Assembly: GCA_902477055.1 (NCBI GenBank)
Contig: CABSFY010000014.1
Span: forward strand, 1 to 30,756
Direction: 5' to 3'
DNA length: 30,756 bases
DNA from: an uncultured Eubacteriales bacterium
GTDB taxonomy: Bacteria; Bacillota; Clostridia; Oscillospirales; Oscillospiraceae
Made by a program: the position numbers and the translations under genes. This document shows, in pieces, positions 23,910-30,756 of this stretch. The stretch's first letter is position 1; the number at the start of each line of letters is the position of its first letter. The notes below the pieces were generated by a model. The model was not told the DNA's origin. It saw only the letters and a program-made list of their open reading frames with translations, and did not search any database.

Positions 23910-25284
23910 GCTGGCCAAACGTGCATGGTTTACGATGATCCTCTGCTTTGCGCTGATTCTTGGCCTTCTGACGATCACCGTTCGCTACTTCTTCAAGGCC
24001 TCGGACTGGGTGACGTTCCAGAGCAGCCCGCACGTCTATTCCAACAACGGCGTGATGGACTGCGGCACCATCACCGACCGTGGCGGTACGCTGCTGATGG
24101 ATTCGCGTGACGGCCGGTCCTATGCCGATAACGAAACGCTCCGCCGCGCGATGCTGCACCTACTGGGCGACAACGACGGCAACATCACCCCGGCGCTCAT
24201 GCAGGAGTACGGCGACGAGATGGTCGGCTTTGACCTCATCAACGGCACCTACAACGGCGGAACGGGCAGCGGTCAGATGCGCCTGACGCTCAGTTCCGAG
24301 GTGCAGAAGGCAGCCTACAACGCTCTACAGGGCTACAAAGGCACGGTCGGCGTTTATAACTACCGGACGGGTGAAATTCTGTGCATGGTTTCCACACCGA
24401 GCTTTGACCCGGCCGATCCGCCGAGCTATTCGTGGATGGACGAGCATCCGGACGATTATGACGGCGTGTATATCAACCGCTTCCTGCACGCAGCCTACGC
24501 TCCCGGCTCGACGTTCAAGCTCGTAACGGCAGCGGCCGCGCTTGAAACAATTGACGGCATCGAAAATCGCCGGTTCTATTGCGAGGGAAGCTGCGTTATC
24601 GCGGGGGAAACGGTCGTGTGCAACGCCGTCCACGGCGATATCTCCTTTGAGCAGGCCCTCAGCCAGTCCTGCAACGTTGCTTTCGCACAGACGGCGACCG
24701 AGCTTGGTGCGGCGACGCTGACGAAATACGCCGAGCGCATCGGCATCACGGACAGCCTTGCCTTTGACGGACTGGACACGAAGCGCGGCAATTTCCGGCT
24801 CGACACCAAGTCGGATTTTGAAGTCGGCTGGGCGGGTGTCGGCCAGTACACCGACCAGATCAATCCCTGTCAGTACATGACCTACATGGGTGCGATCGCA
24901 AACGGCGGTCAGGCAGCCAGCCCGTATCTCGTCAAGGACATCACGTTCAACGGCAAGGAAAAATACAGCGCCGAAACGAAGCTCCTCGACCGCGTGCTTC
25001 AGCCCGAAACGGCAGACGCGCTGGCCGGTATGATGCACTACGCCGTCGTCAATAACTATGGCGAATGGTATTTCAGCGGCCTCTACGCCGGCGCGAAATC
25101 CGGCACTGCCGAGCGCGGAGAAGGACAGGCGGCCAACGCGCTCTTTGCCGGCTTTACCCAGAGCGACGATTACCCGTTGGCCTTCGTCGTGATCCTCGAG
25201 GGCGGCGGCAGCGGCAGCTCCGCTTGTACTCCCGTCGTCCGTCAAGTCCTCGATGCCTGCATTGTTGCGATGAATAATGGATGA
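23902..25284 (+). CDS. Short class B penicillin-binding protein
   Basis: A 460-residue transpeptidase with one N-terminal helix (about 8-28), a short pedestal region, and a full penicillin-binding domain. The three active-site motifs are S203-T-F-K206, S256-C-N258 and K399-S-G-T. It is of the PbpA type, shorter than FtsI/SpoVD, and lacks PASTA domains. It is expected to crosslink the glycan made by the adjacent FHA-SEDS protein on the outer face of the membrane. The start overlaps that gene by 8 nt, and a long bidirectional hairpin follows the stop. Confidence 0.95.
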   Translation: MNKLAKRAWFTMILCFALILGLLTITVRYFFKASDWVTFQSSPHVYSNNGVMDCGTITDRGGTLLMDSRDGRSYADNETLRRAMLHLLGDNDGNITPALMQEYGDEMVGFDLINGTYNGGTGSGQMRLTLSSEVQKAAYNALQGYKGTVGVYNYRTGEILCMVSTPSFDPADPPSYSWMDEHPDDYDGVYINRFLHAAYAPGSTFKLVTAAAALETIDGIENRRFYCEGSCVIAGETVVCNAVHGDISFEQALSQSCNVAFAQTATELGAATLTKYAERIGITDSLAFDGLDTKRGNFRLDTKSDFEVGWAGVGQYTDQINPCQYMTYMGAIANGGQAASPYLVKDITFNGKEKYSAETKLLDRVLQPETADALAGMMHYAVVNNYGEWYFSGLYAGAKSGTAERGEGQAANALFAGFTQSDDYPLAFVVILEGGGSGSSACTPVVRQVLDACIVAMNNG

Positions 25285-25322
25285 AAAGCTGCCCGTTTCC
25301 GGTTTCGGAAACGGGCAGCTTT
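25285..25322. terminator. Bidirectional terminator between PBP and ABC genes
   Basis: A perfect 16-bp stem (25285-25300 with 25307-25322), extendable by one pair in the loop, lies between convergent genes. It is AT-rich at the base on both sides, so it can serve both strands. Confidence 0.9.
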
Positions 25323-25323
25323 A

Positions 25324-27069
25324 TTATTGCACCTGTTGGAATTGGCTGTAATAGAGCGTGCTGTAGAAGCCGCCCTTTGCCAGAAGCTCGGTGTGTGTGC
25401 CTTGCTCGACGATTTTGCCGTCGCGCATGACGAGAATCTGCGACGCGTCGCGGATGGTGGACAGGCGGTGGGCGACGATGAAGCTCGTTCGGCCCTGCAT
25501 CAGCGTGTCGAAAGCCGACTGGATCTGCAATTCTGTGCGCGTGTCGATGCTGGAGGTCGCCTCGTCGAGAATCAGCATCGGTGGGAGGCAGAGCATGACG
25601 CGGGCGATGCAAAGCAGCTGCTTCTGCCCCTGACTGAGGCTGTCCTCGGAGAGAACGGTGTCCAGCCCGTGCGGCAGGCGGCGAATGAAGCTCCAGCAGT
25701 GGGAACGCTTGGCCGCCTGAAGGACTTCTTCATCGGTCGCGTCGGGCTTGCCGAAGCGGATGTTTTCGCGCACGGTATCGTTTTTAATCCACGTGTCCTG
25801 TAGGACCATGCCGAAGCTGCTGCGCAGGGCGTGGCGCGATAGCTGATCGACCGGCACACCGTCGATGCGGATACTGCCGCCGTTCATGTCGTAAAAGCGC
25901 ATCAGAAGGTTAATGAGCGTCGTTTTGCCGCAGCCGGTCGGGCCAACGATGGCGATGCGCATACCGGGCTGCGCGGTGAGGTCGAGCTGCTCGATCAGCG
26001 GACGGTCCGGGACGTAGCGGAACGAAACGTTTTCCAGCTCGACGCAGCCCTTGACGTTTTCCAGCGTGCCGTCCGCGTCGGGCGACTGCTCCGGCTCGTC
26101 GAGCAGGCTGAATACGCGCGAGGCGCAGGCCAGTGCGTTTTGCAGCTCGGTGACCACAGCGCTGATGTCGTTAAAGGGCTTCATATACTGGTTTGCATAG
26201 GACAGCAGCACGGAAAGCCCGCCGACCGTCAGCGAACCGGGGATCATCAGCACGCCTGCCAGCGCCACACCGGCGTAGATCAGGCTGTTGACGAAGCGTG
26301 TGGAGGGATTGGTCAGACTGCTGTAGAAGATTGCCTGCTTGCTGCACTGTACAAGGTCCTCGTTGATCGCTGCGAAGCGCGTTTCGGCCCGCTGCTCATA
26401 GCCGAAGGTCTTGACGACCTTCTGATTGCCGATCAGCTCGTCGACGAGCGCCATCTGCTGACCGCGCAGCTCACTCTGGCGGCGGAACATTTTATACGAC
26501 CGTGAGGAGATGAACCGCGCGACGAGGAAGCTCAGCGGTGTCAGCAGTACGACGAGCAGCGAGATGAGCAGATTCGTGCGGAACATGAAAATCAGTGTGA
26601 CAAGAATCGTCACAACGCCGGAAAAGAGCTGCGAAAAGCCGAGCAGCAGGCCGTCGGACAGCACGTCGATGTCCGTGACGATGCGGCTGAGAATGTCGCC
26701 GGTGCTGTGTGTGTCGAGGTAGGACAGCGGCAGCTTTTGCAGATGCGCCATCGCCTCCGAGCGCAGCTCCTGCACGACCCCGTAGGTCAGCCGGTTGTTC
26801 ATCAGACTCATCAGCCACGTAAAAATGCCGGAGGCGGAGGCGAGAATCAGAATTCGGACCAGGTAGCGCCCCATTTCGGCAAAATCCACGCGTCCGGCGG
26901 CCACAATGCGGTCAATGGCCTCGCCGAACAGAATCGGGACGTAGAGCTGAAGAATCACGGAAGCTGCGGACAGCAGGATGCTCAGCGCAAGGAGCAACCA
27001 ATGCCGCCCAAGGTACGGCATCAAACGGCGCAGCGCAGCGCCGTTTTGCTTTAATTTGTCTGCTTTCAT
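25324..27069 (-). CDS. ABC exporter half-transporter, canonical ATP site
   Basis: A 581-residue type IV ABC exporter with six N-terminal helices and a C-terminal ATPase. Walker A is GPTGCGKTT (about 376-384), the signature is the variant LSQGQKQLLCIARV, Walker B is MLILDEATSSID with the catalytic Glu, and the H-loop is VAHRLS. The LSQGQ signature with intact catalytic residues is the pattern of the canonical subunit of heterodimers such as TM288 or BmrD. It starts 3 nt after the upstream partner's stop with AAGGAGG before the ATG. The substrate is unknown, perhaps drugs or lipids. Confidence 0.93.
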   Translation of the reverse strand: MKADKLKQNGAALRRLMPYLGRHWLLLALSILLSAASVILQLYVPILFGEAIDRIVAAGRVDFAEMGRYLVRILILASASGIFTWLMSLMNNRLTYGVVQELRSEAMAHLQKLPLSYLDTHSTGDILSRIVTDIDVLSDGLLLGFSQLFSGVVTILVTLIFMFRTNLLISLLVVLLTPLSFLVARFISSRSYKMFRRQSELRGQQMALVDELIGNQKVVKTFGYEQRAETRFAAINEDLVQCSKQAIFYSSLTNPSTRFVNSLIYAGVALAGVLMIPGSLTVGGLSVLLSYANQYMKPFNDISAVVTELQNALACASRVFSLLDEPEQSPDADGTLENVKGCVELENVSFRYVPDRPLIEQLDLTAQPGMRIAIVGPTGCGKTTLINLLMRFYDMNGGSIRIDGVPVDQLSRHALRSSFGMVLQDTWIKNDTVRENIRFGKPDATDEEVLQAAKRSHCWSFIRRLPHGLDTVLSEDSLSQGQKQLLCIARVMLCLPPMLILDEATSSIDTRTELQIQSAFDTLMQGRTSFIVAHRLSTIRDASQILVMRDGKIVEQGTHTELLAKGGFYSTLYYSQFQQVQ

Positions 27070-27072
27070 CGC

Positions 27073-28815
27073 TTACGCCTCCTTTCCGGCCGTGGGCCGT
27101 TCTTCGGGGAACTGGGAATAGTAGATCTCCTGATAGACCTCGCAGGAGCGCATCAGCTCGTCGTGCGTGCCGCAGCCGGCGAGCATACCGTTGTCAAGGA
27201 CCAGAATCCGGTCGGACTGCCGTACACAGGCGATGCGCTGCGAAACGAGGAAGGTCGTCGTCGTGCCGTTCAGCGAACGGATGGCGCGGCGGAGGGCGGC
27301 GTCTGTGGCGTAGTCCAGCGCGCTGGAGCTGTCGTCCAGAATCAGCAGCTCCGGCTGCTTGACGAGGGCGCGGGCGATGGTAAGTCGCTGGCGCTGGCCG
27401 CCGGAGAGGTTTTTACCGCCCTGTTCGACCTCGAAGTCCAGCCTGCCCGGCTTGTCCTCGACGACCGTCTTGGCCTGCGAAAGCTCCAACGCGTGCCAGA
27501 GCGCGTCGTCCGATGCGTTTTCATTGCCCCAGCGGAGGTTATCGCGGATGGTGCCGCAGAACAGAACGGCCCGCTGCGGCACAACACCGATGCGGTCGCA
27601 CAGCGCCTGCTTTGCGTAATCGCCGATGGGCGTGCCGGAGAGCAGCACCTCACCCTCGCTTGCGTCGTAGGCGCGGGAGATGAGATTTACCAACGTGGTC
27701 TTGCCGCTGCCCGTGCCGCCGATGATTCCGACGGTCTGGCCGGAGGCGGCAGAGAAGCTGATATTGCTCAGACTCGGTGCGCCTGCGCCCGCGTAGGTGA
27801 AGCTGACATTGCGGAACTCAACGGCGGGGGCATCGGATTGGCCCTGCGCTCCGGCCTCCGGATAGGTCATGCTCGGCTCGACCTGCAAGATGGCGGCGGC
27901 CCGCTTGGCGCAGGCGACGGATTTGTTCAGCGTGATGATGAGCGAGGCCAGCTTGATCAGCTCGACCGTGATTTGCAGCATATAATTATAGAGCGCCACG
28001 ACCTCGCCCTGTTGGAGCCGGCCGAGGTTCACGCGAACGCCCGCCTCGCGGATGAGGACGACCGCTGCGATGTTGATAAGAACGTACGTCAGCGGATTCA
28101 TCAGCGCGGAGATGCGCCCGACGAACCGGTTCAGCTTCGTCAGCGCCCGGTTGTCGCGTTCAAATTCGGCGGCGGACCGCTCCTCGCGGCAGAAGGCACG
28201 GATGACGCGCACACCGGTCAGGTTTTCCCGCGTTGCTGCCGTTACGCGGTCGAGTCCGGCCTGCGCTTTGCTGAACAGCGGGATGCTGATCTGCATGATA
28301 AGATACACCACGCCGAACAGAATGGGGATGGCGACCGCAAAGATCAGCGCACAGCGCACGTCGATGGTAAAGGCCATGACCATTGCGCCCAGCACGATGA
28401 ACGGGCTGCGCAGCAGCAGCCGCAGTCCCATGTTCAGGCCGGTCTGCACCTGATTCACGTCGTCGGACAGGCGGGTGATGAGCGTGCTGGTGCCGAGGCG
28501 GTCCAGCTCCGTATAGGAGAAGGACTGGATATGGTCAAACATCGCCTGCCGCAGTGCGCCGCCGAAGCCGGTGCTGGCCTTTGCGGCAAAGTACTGCGCG
28601 ATCACGGAGCAGCCGAGGCCGACCGCCGCCATCAGCAGCAGCCCGCCGAAGCTGAGCCAGACGGTCCGCATTCCGTCCGCCGTGCCGCCCGCGTCGATCA
28701 TTCGCGCGACGAGCAGCGGGACAAACAGATCGAATAACGCCTCCAGCAGCTTGAACAGCGGCGCGATGATGCTCTCTTTTCGATACTTTTTCAGGTAAAC
28801 AGCCAGATTTCGCAT
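27073..28815 (-). CDS. ABC exporter half-transporter, degenerate ATP site
   Basis: A 580-residue exporter with six helices and an ATPase whose Walker A (GGTGSGKTT, about 366) and signature LSGGQRQRL are normal. Its catalytic residues are not: Walker B reads LLILDDSSSALD, with D495 where Glu is expected, and the H-loop His is Q526 in VSQR. This is the degenerate partner of a heterodimeric exporter (TM287, BmrC). The ATG at 28815 has GAGGAG in place; the frame extends further upstream but without a better start. It is the first gene of a two-gene operon facing a LysR regulator. Confidence 0.93.
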   Translation of the reverse strand: MRNLAVYLKKYRKESIIAPLFKLLEALFDLFVPLLVARMIDAGGTADGMRTVWLSFGGLLLMAAVGLGCSVIAQYFAAKASTGFGGALRQAMFDHIQSFSYTELDRLGTSTLITRLSDDVNQVQTGLNMGLRLLLRSPFIVLGAMVMAFTIDVRCALIFAVAIPILFGVVYLIMQISIPLFSKAQAGLDRVTAATRENLTGVRVIRAFCREERSAAEFERDNRALTKLNRFVGRISALMNPLTYVLINIAAVVLIREAGVRVNLGRLQQGEVVALYNYMLQITVELIKLASLIITLNKSVACAKRAAAILQVEPSMTYPEAGAQGQSDAPAVEFRNVSFTYAGAGAPSLSNISFSAASGQTVGIIGGTGSGKTTLVNLISRAYDASEGEVLLSGTPIGDYAKQALCDRIGVVPQRAVLFCGTIRDNLRWGNENASDDALWHALELSQAKTVVEDKPGRLDFEVEQGGKNLSGGQRQRLTIARALVKQPELLILDDSSSALDYATDAALRRAIRSLNGTTTTFLVSQRIACVRQSDRILVLDNGMLAGCGTHDELMRSCEVYQEIYYSQFPEERPTAGKEA

Positions 28816-28836
28816 AGCAAACTCCTCGATTTTTTC

Positions 28837-28865
28837 TTGACAGGAATAGTATAATACAGTATCAT
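28837..28865 (+). promoter_or_regulatory. Sigma-A promoter of lysR
   Basis: TTGACA (28837-28842), 17 nt, TATCAT (28860-28865). Leftward TATACT- or TATTAT-like -10 elements for the ABC operon overlap it at 28856-28848, but I find no convincing leftward -35. Confidence 0.6.
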
Positions 28866-28875
28866 CGATATAGAA

Positions 28876-28903
28876 AATATTGTTTTTATATCTTTTCAAT
28901 ATT
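28876..28903. promoter_or_regulatory. Inverted repeat, possible LysR site
   Basis: AATATTG (28876-28882) and CAATATT (28897-28903) form perfect 7-bp arms 14 nt apart in the divergent gap. The position just after the lysR -10 and upstream of the ABC genes suits autoregulation plus target control. The spacing is not a standard T-N11-A box, so this is tentative. Confidence 0.45.
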
Positions 28904-28927
28904 ATTTTTGTATCGGAGGAATGGAAG

Positions 28928-29797
28928 ATGGAGCTGCGCCAGTTGGAGTATTTTTGCAGGATCGCGGATTTAGGCAGCTTTCACGAGGCAGCACGGCGCT
29001 TGAATATTTCGCAGCCGCCGTTGAGCTATCAGGTGCGGCAGCTTGAGCAGGAGCTGAATGTGCGCCTTTTCGACCGAACGAGCCGGGGGGTGGTTCTGAC
29101 GGAGGCGGGGCGGCTGCTGTATGAACGCGCCTCACGTCTGTTGGACTACGCCGGTTCGACGCGGCAGGAGGTCGCGGCGGCGGGAAAGAAGCACATTCTG
29201 CGGCTGGGCATTACCTCCAGCACTGTACCGACGATCCTGCCTTATATTACTGCGTTTCACCGCCGCTATCCGGAGGTCAGCTTCGAGGTGCGCGACGCGG
29301 CGAGCTTTACGCTGCTGCAATATCTGCTCGACGGGATGATCGATATCTCCGTCGCGCGAACGCCGCTACGGCTGGAAAACGTCGCATCCCGGACGCTCTG
29401 TACCGAGCCGATGATCGTCGCTTCGCCGCCGGGAAGCGACCTGACAGGGGAGGGAAGCGCACGGCTGGCCGATTTGCAGCAACGGCCGCTGATCTTATAC
29501 CGGCGCTATGAGGAACTGATTCTCGGCGCATTCCGGCGTCAAGGGCTGACGGCCGAGGTATTCTGCGTCTGCGACGACGCACGCGACGCAATGCTCTGGG
29601 TCGGGGCGGGGTTAGCGACGGCGATCTTCCCGCAGTCGATGCAGAGTCTTTGCACCGGCCTAAACGTCCGGGTCCTCGACGAGCCGGAGCTGGAAACGCA
29701 GACGATGCTCATCTGGAAGAAGGACGTGCGCCTGCCGGAAACGGTCCAGCACTTTCTTGCGGCCTGCACACCGCAGGAAACGAAAGGAGAGCAATGA
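28928..29797 (+). CDS. LysR family transcriptional regulator
   Basis: A 289-residue regulator with an N-terminal winged helix-turn-helix. MELRQLEYFCRIADLGSF opens it, and AARRLNISQPPLSYQVRQLE is the recognition region. A periplasmic-binding-like effector domain follows (about 90-285). The ATG at 28928 is 8 nt after GGAGG and gives the standard family N-terminus; an upstream in-frame start would add an atypical leader. It is divergent from the heterodimeric ABC exporter, the usual place of a regulator for its target. The inducer is unknown. Confidence 0.94.
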   Translation: MELRQLEYFCRIADLGSFHEAARRLNISQPPLSYQVRQLEQELNVRLFDRTSRGVVLTEAGRLLYERASRLLDYAGSTRQEVAAAGKKHILRLGITSSTVPTILPYITAFHRRYPEVSFEVRDAASFTLLQYLLDGMIDISVARTPLRLENVASRTLCTEPMIVASPPGSDLTGEGSARLADLQQRPLILYRRYEELILGAFRRQGLTAEVFCVCDDARDAMLWVGAGLATAIFPQSMQSLCTGLNVRVLDEPELETQTMLIWKKDVRLPETVQHFLAACTPQETKGEQ

Positions 29798-29817
29798 GGC
29801 GAAGCGTCGTCATGTTG

Positions 29818-29854
29818 CCCAAATAATGGAGTTAGATACCGCTAACTATTTGGG
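29818..29854. promoter_or_regulatory. Nested inverted repeats with TTAG-N6-CTAA box
   Basis: CCCAAATA (29818-29825) pairs with TATTTGGG (29847-29854). Inside it, GTTAG-ATACCG-CTAAC (29831-29846) is the first of four TTAG-N6-CTAA boxes in this region. It could be an operator placed upstream of the feo promoter, a lysR terminator without a U-tract, or both. Confidence 0.5.
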
Positions 29855-29900
29855 AAAGCCGACGAAAATAAACCCTGGCAAATTTTTTCCAAAAAAACGC

Positions 29901-29929
29901 TTGACAAATTCGGGTGCTCTGTGTATTAT
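29901..29929 (+). promoter_or_regulatory. Sigma-A promoter of feo operon
   Basis: Perfect TTGACA (29901-29906), 17 nt, TATTAT (29924-29929). The predicted start at about 29936 is at the edge of the first downstream operator. Confidence 0.85.
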
Positions 29930-29936
29930 GAAGCAG

Positions 29937-29954
29937 GGTTAGCGAGAGCTAACC
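29937..29954. promoter_or_regulatory. DtxR/IdeR-like operator at feo start
   Basis: GGTTAGC-GAGA-GCTAACC is a perfect palindrome with 7-bp arms over the predicted transcription start. Its core TTAG-N6-CTAA matches half of the known overlapping DtxR consensus, so an iron- or manganese-bound repressor is the likely ligand. Confidence 0.7.
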
Positions 29955-29970
29955 AATGATTTGCCCGACT

Positions 29971-29988
29971 GGTTAGGAACAACTAATC
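29971..29988. promoter_or_regulatory. Second downstream DtxR-like operator
   Basis: GGTTAG-GAACAA-CTAATC is a near-palindrome of the same TTAG-N6-CTAA form in the leader of the first feoA, 34 bp from the previous site. Confidence 0.6.
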
Positions 29989-30022
29989 GGCATCGAATTG
30001 ACAGATAAAGCGAGGGATGAGC

Positions 30023-30235
30023 ATGATGCCGTTGAATCTTGCAGACATCGGTGAAATCAATACGATCCAGAGAATCGGCGGAACGCCGGAGGTCAAAAAG
30101 CATCTGGAAAACCTCGGCTTCGTGGTCGGCGGAACGGTCACGATCGTCAATCGCCTCGGCGGGAACGTGATCGTGAATGTGAAAGAAGCCCGCGTTGCCA
30201 TCAGCGAGGAAATGTCAAGAAAAATTATGGTATGA
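30023..30235 (+). CDS. feoA: FeoA, first copy
   Basis: A 70-residue SH3-like FeoA protein, which assists the FeoB ferrous-iron transporter at the cytoplasmic face. The typical FeoA line is GTPEVKKHLENLGFVVGGTVTIV ... GNVIVNVKEARVAISEEMSRKI. The ATG at 30023 is chosen because the GCGAGGG site immediately precedes the alternative ATG at 30017 and suits a start 6 nt on. It is the first gene after the operators and promoter, and a second feoA follows 46 nt later. Confidence 0.93.
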   Translation: MMPLNLADIGEINTIQRIGGTPEVKKHLENLGFVVGGTVTIVNRLGGNVIVNVKEARVAISEEMSRKIMV

Positions 30236-30281
30236 CGGCCCTGCCGCATATCCGAAATGAGAAAAAAGGAGGATACGATTT

Positions 30282-30503
30282 ATGAAAACACTCAGACAGG
30301 CTGCGGTCGGTCAGACGGTCAAGGTCGTCAAGCTCCACGGTGAAGGCGCGGTCAAGCGCCGTATCATGGACATGGGACTGACCAAGGGTACCGAGGTCTA
30401 CATCCGCAAGGTGGCTCCGCTGGGCGACCCCGTTGAGGTTACGGTCCGCGGCTATGAGCTTTCCCTTCGCAAGGCGGATGCGGAAATGATCGAGGTTGAG
30501 TAA
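30282..30503 (+). CDS. feoA: FeoA, second copy
   Basis: A 73-residue FeoA-type protein with the classic LRQAAVGQTVKVVKLHGEG start, the turn MDMGLTKGTEVYIRKVAPLGDPVEV and a final LSLRKADAEMIEVE. It is more canonical than the first copy and differs from it throughout, so it is not a recent tandem duplication. AAAAGGAGG precedes the ATG. It probably acts with FeoB downstream. Confidence 0.95.
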   Translation: MKTLRQAAVGQTVKVVKLHGEGAVKRRIMDMGLTKGTEVYIRKVAPLGDPVEVTVRGYELSLRKADAEMIEVE

Positions 30504-30523
30504 AGCTGTGTATTTTATCGCTT

Positions 30524-30545
30524 GCGGTTAGCAGACACTAATCGC
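30524..30545. promoter_or_regulatory. DtxR-like operator between feoA and feoB
   Basis: GCGGTTAG-CAGACA-CTAATCGC has 8-bp arms with one mismatch and the same TTAG-N6-CTAA core as the sites before feoA. No clear promoter accompanies it, so it may act as a roadblock or mark an internal promoter not seen. Confidence 0.6.
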
Positions 30546-30565
30546 GGAAAGAGAGGATTTTTGAT

Positions 30566-30756
30566 ATGGAACTACGCATTGCCCTTGCGGGTAATCCCAA
30601 CAGCGGCAAAACTACGCTGTTCAACGCGCTGACTGGTTCCAACCAGTTCGTCGGCAACTGGCCGGGCGTCACCGTTGAAAAGAAGGAAGGCAAGCTCAAG
30701 AAGCATGACGGTGTCGTCATCACCGACCTTCCCGGTATCTATTCGCTGTCCCCGTA
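30566..30756 (+). CDS. feoB: Ferrous iron transporter FeoB, 5' part
   Basis: The first 63 codons of FeoB, cut by the window edge. The N-terminal G domain is clear: G1 motif GNPNSGKTTLFNALTG, switch region VGNWPGVTVEKK and G3 motif DLPGIYSLSP. FeoB takes up Fe2+ across the membrane in anaerobes. The ATG at 30566 has AGAGAGGA upstream, 62 nt after the second feoA. The membrane domain lies beyond the window. Confidence 0.96.
   Translation, partial: MELRIALAGNPNSGKTTLFNALTGSNQFVGNWPGVTVEKKEGKLKKHDGVVITDLPGIYSLSP

Noticed and set aside
27163..28737. 524-codon open frame on the plus strand opposite the ABC exporter
   Set aside because: It is the shadow of an intact ABC gene; no ribosome-binding site or domain supports it.
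28880..28927. Extended N-terminus for LysR
   Set aside because: The extension lacks a ribosome-binding site, overlaps the inverted repeat, and precedes the standard MELRQLEYF family start, which has GGAGG in place.
29757..29942. Small open frame after lysR
   Set aside because: It overlaps the lysR end, the iron-type boxes and the feo promoter and has no ribosome-binding site.

Overview
The window reads as chromosomal DNA of a GC-rich monoderm clostridium, most likely an Oscillospiraceae/Ruminococcaceae gut anaerobe. Supporting signs are a T-box-controlled alaS, an S4 protein of the YlmH type, ComEC-HolA-RNase M5 in one operon, an FHA-SEDS/PBP pair, lipoproteins with lipoboxes, a DUF4358-MBOAT-DHHW cluster, a secondary alcohol dehydrogenase of the Thermoanaerobacter type, and intergenic repeats at the left edge that resemble those common in these genomes. 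No phage, IS, tRNA, rRNA or CRISPR was seen. The placement rests on recognised families and gene order, not on a database search.

Layout. 1-218 holds dispersed-repeat-like DNA. A ylmH-like gene (219-1001) converges on a leftward NADP-type secondary alcohol dehydrogenase (2123-1065), with a shared hairpin between them. 2124-2560 carries two divergent sigma-A promoters: a leftward one with a palindromic operator for adh, and a rightward one feeding a T-box leader with a readable GCC (Ala) specifier, then alaS and a HIT protein. Next come comEC, holA, rnmV and an ABC-F ATPase, closely packed with overlapping junctions. An Mrp/NBP35-type Fe-S carrier follows behind a long, possibly structured leader.

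The centre (12.3-20.7 kb) is the most interesting part. Two envelope operons each start with the same ECF-sigma-like promoter, GGAACC-N15-CGTCTA. The first encodes a four-gene MacB/YknXYZ-type ABC exporter with two adaptors: one a lipoprotein with a DG-rich tail, the other membrane-anchored with an unusual domain inserted between its coiled-coil arms. The second encodes a DUF4358-like lipoprotein, an MBOAT O-acyltransferase and a DHHW (AlgJ/X-like) protein, a set expected to acylate a cell-surface polymer. I infer that both belong to one envelope-stress regulon.

Further right are an AI-2E-family permease, an FHA-SEDS glycosyltransferase fusion paired with a short class B PBP, and a leftward heterodimeric ABC exporter with one degenerate ATP site, divergent from a LysR regulator. 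Last is the start of a feoA-feoA-feoB iron-uptake operon dotted with four TTAG-N6-CTAA palindromes of the DtxR/IdeR type. feoB runs off the right end.
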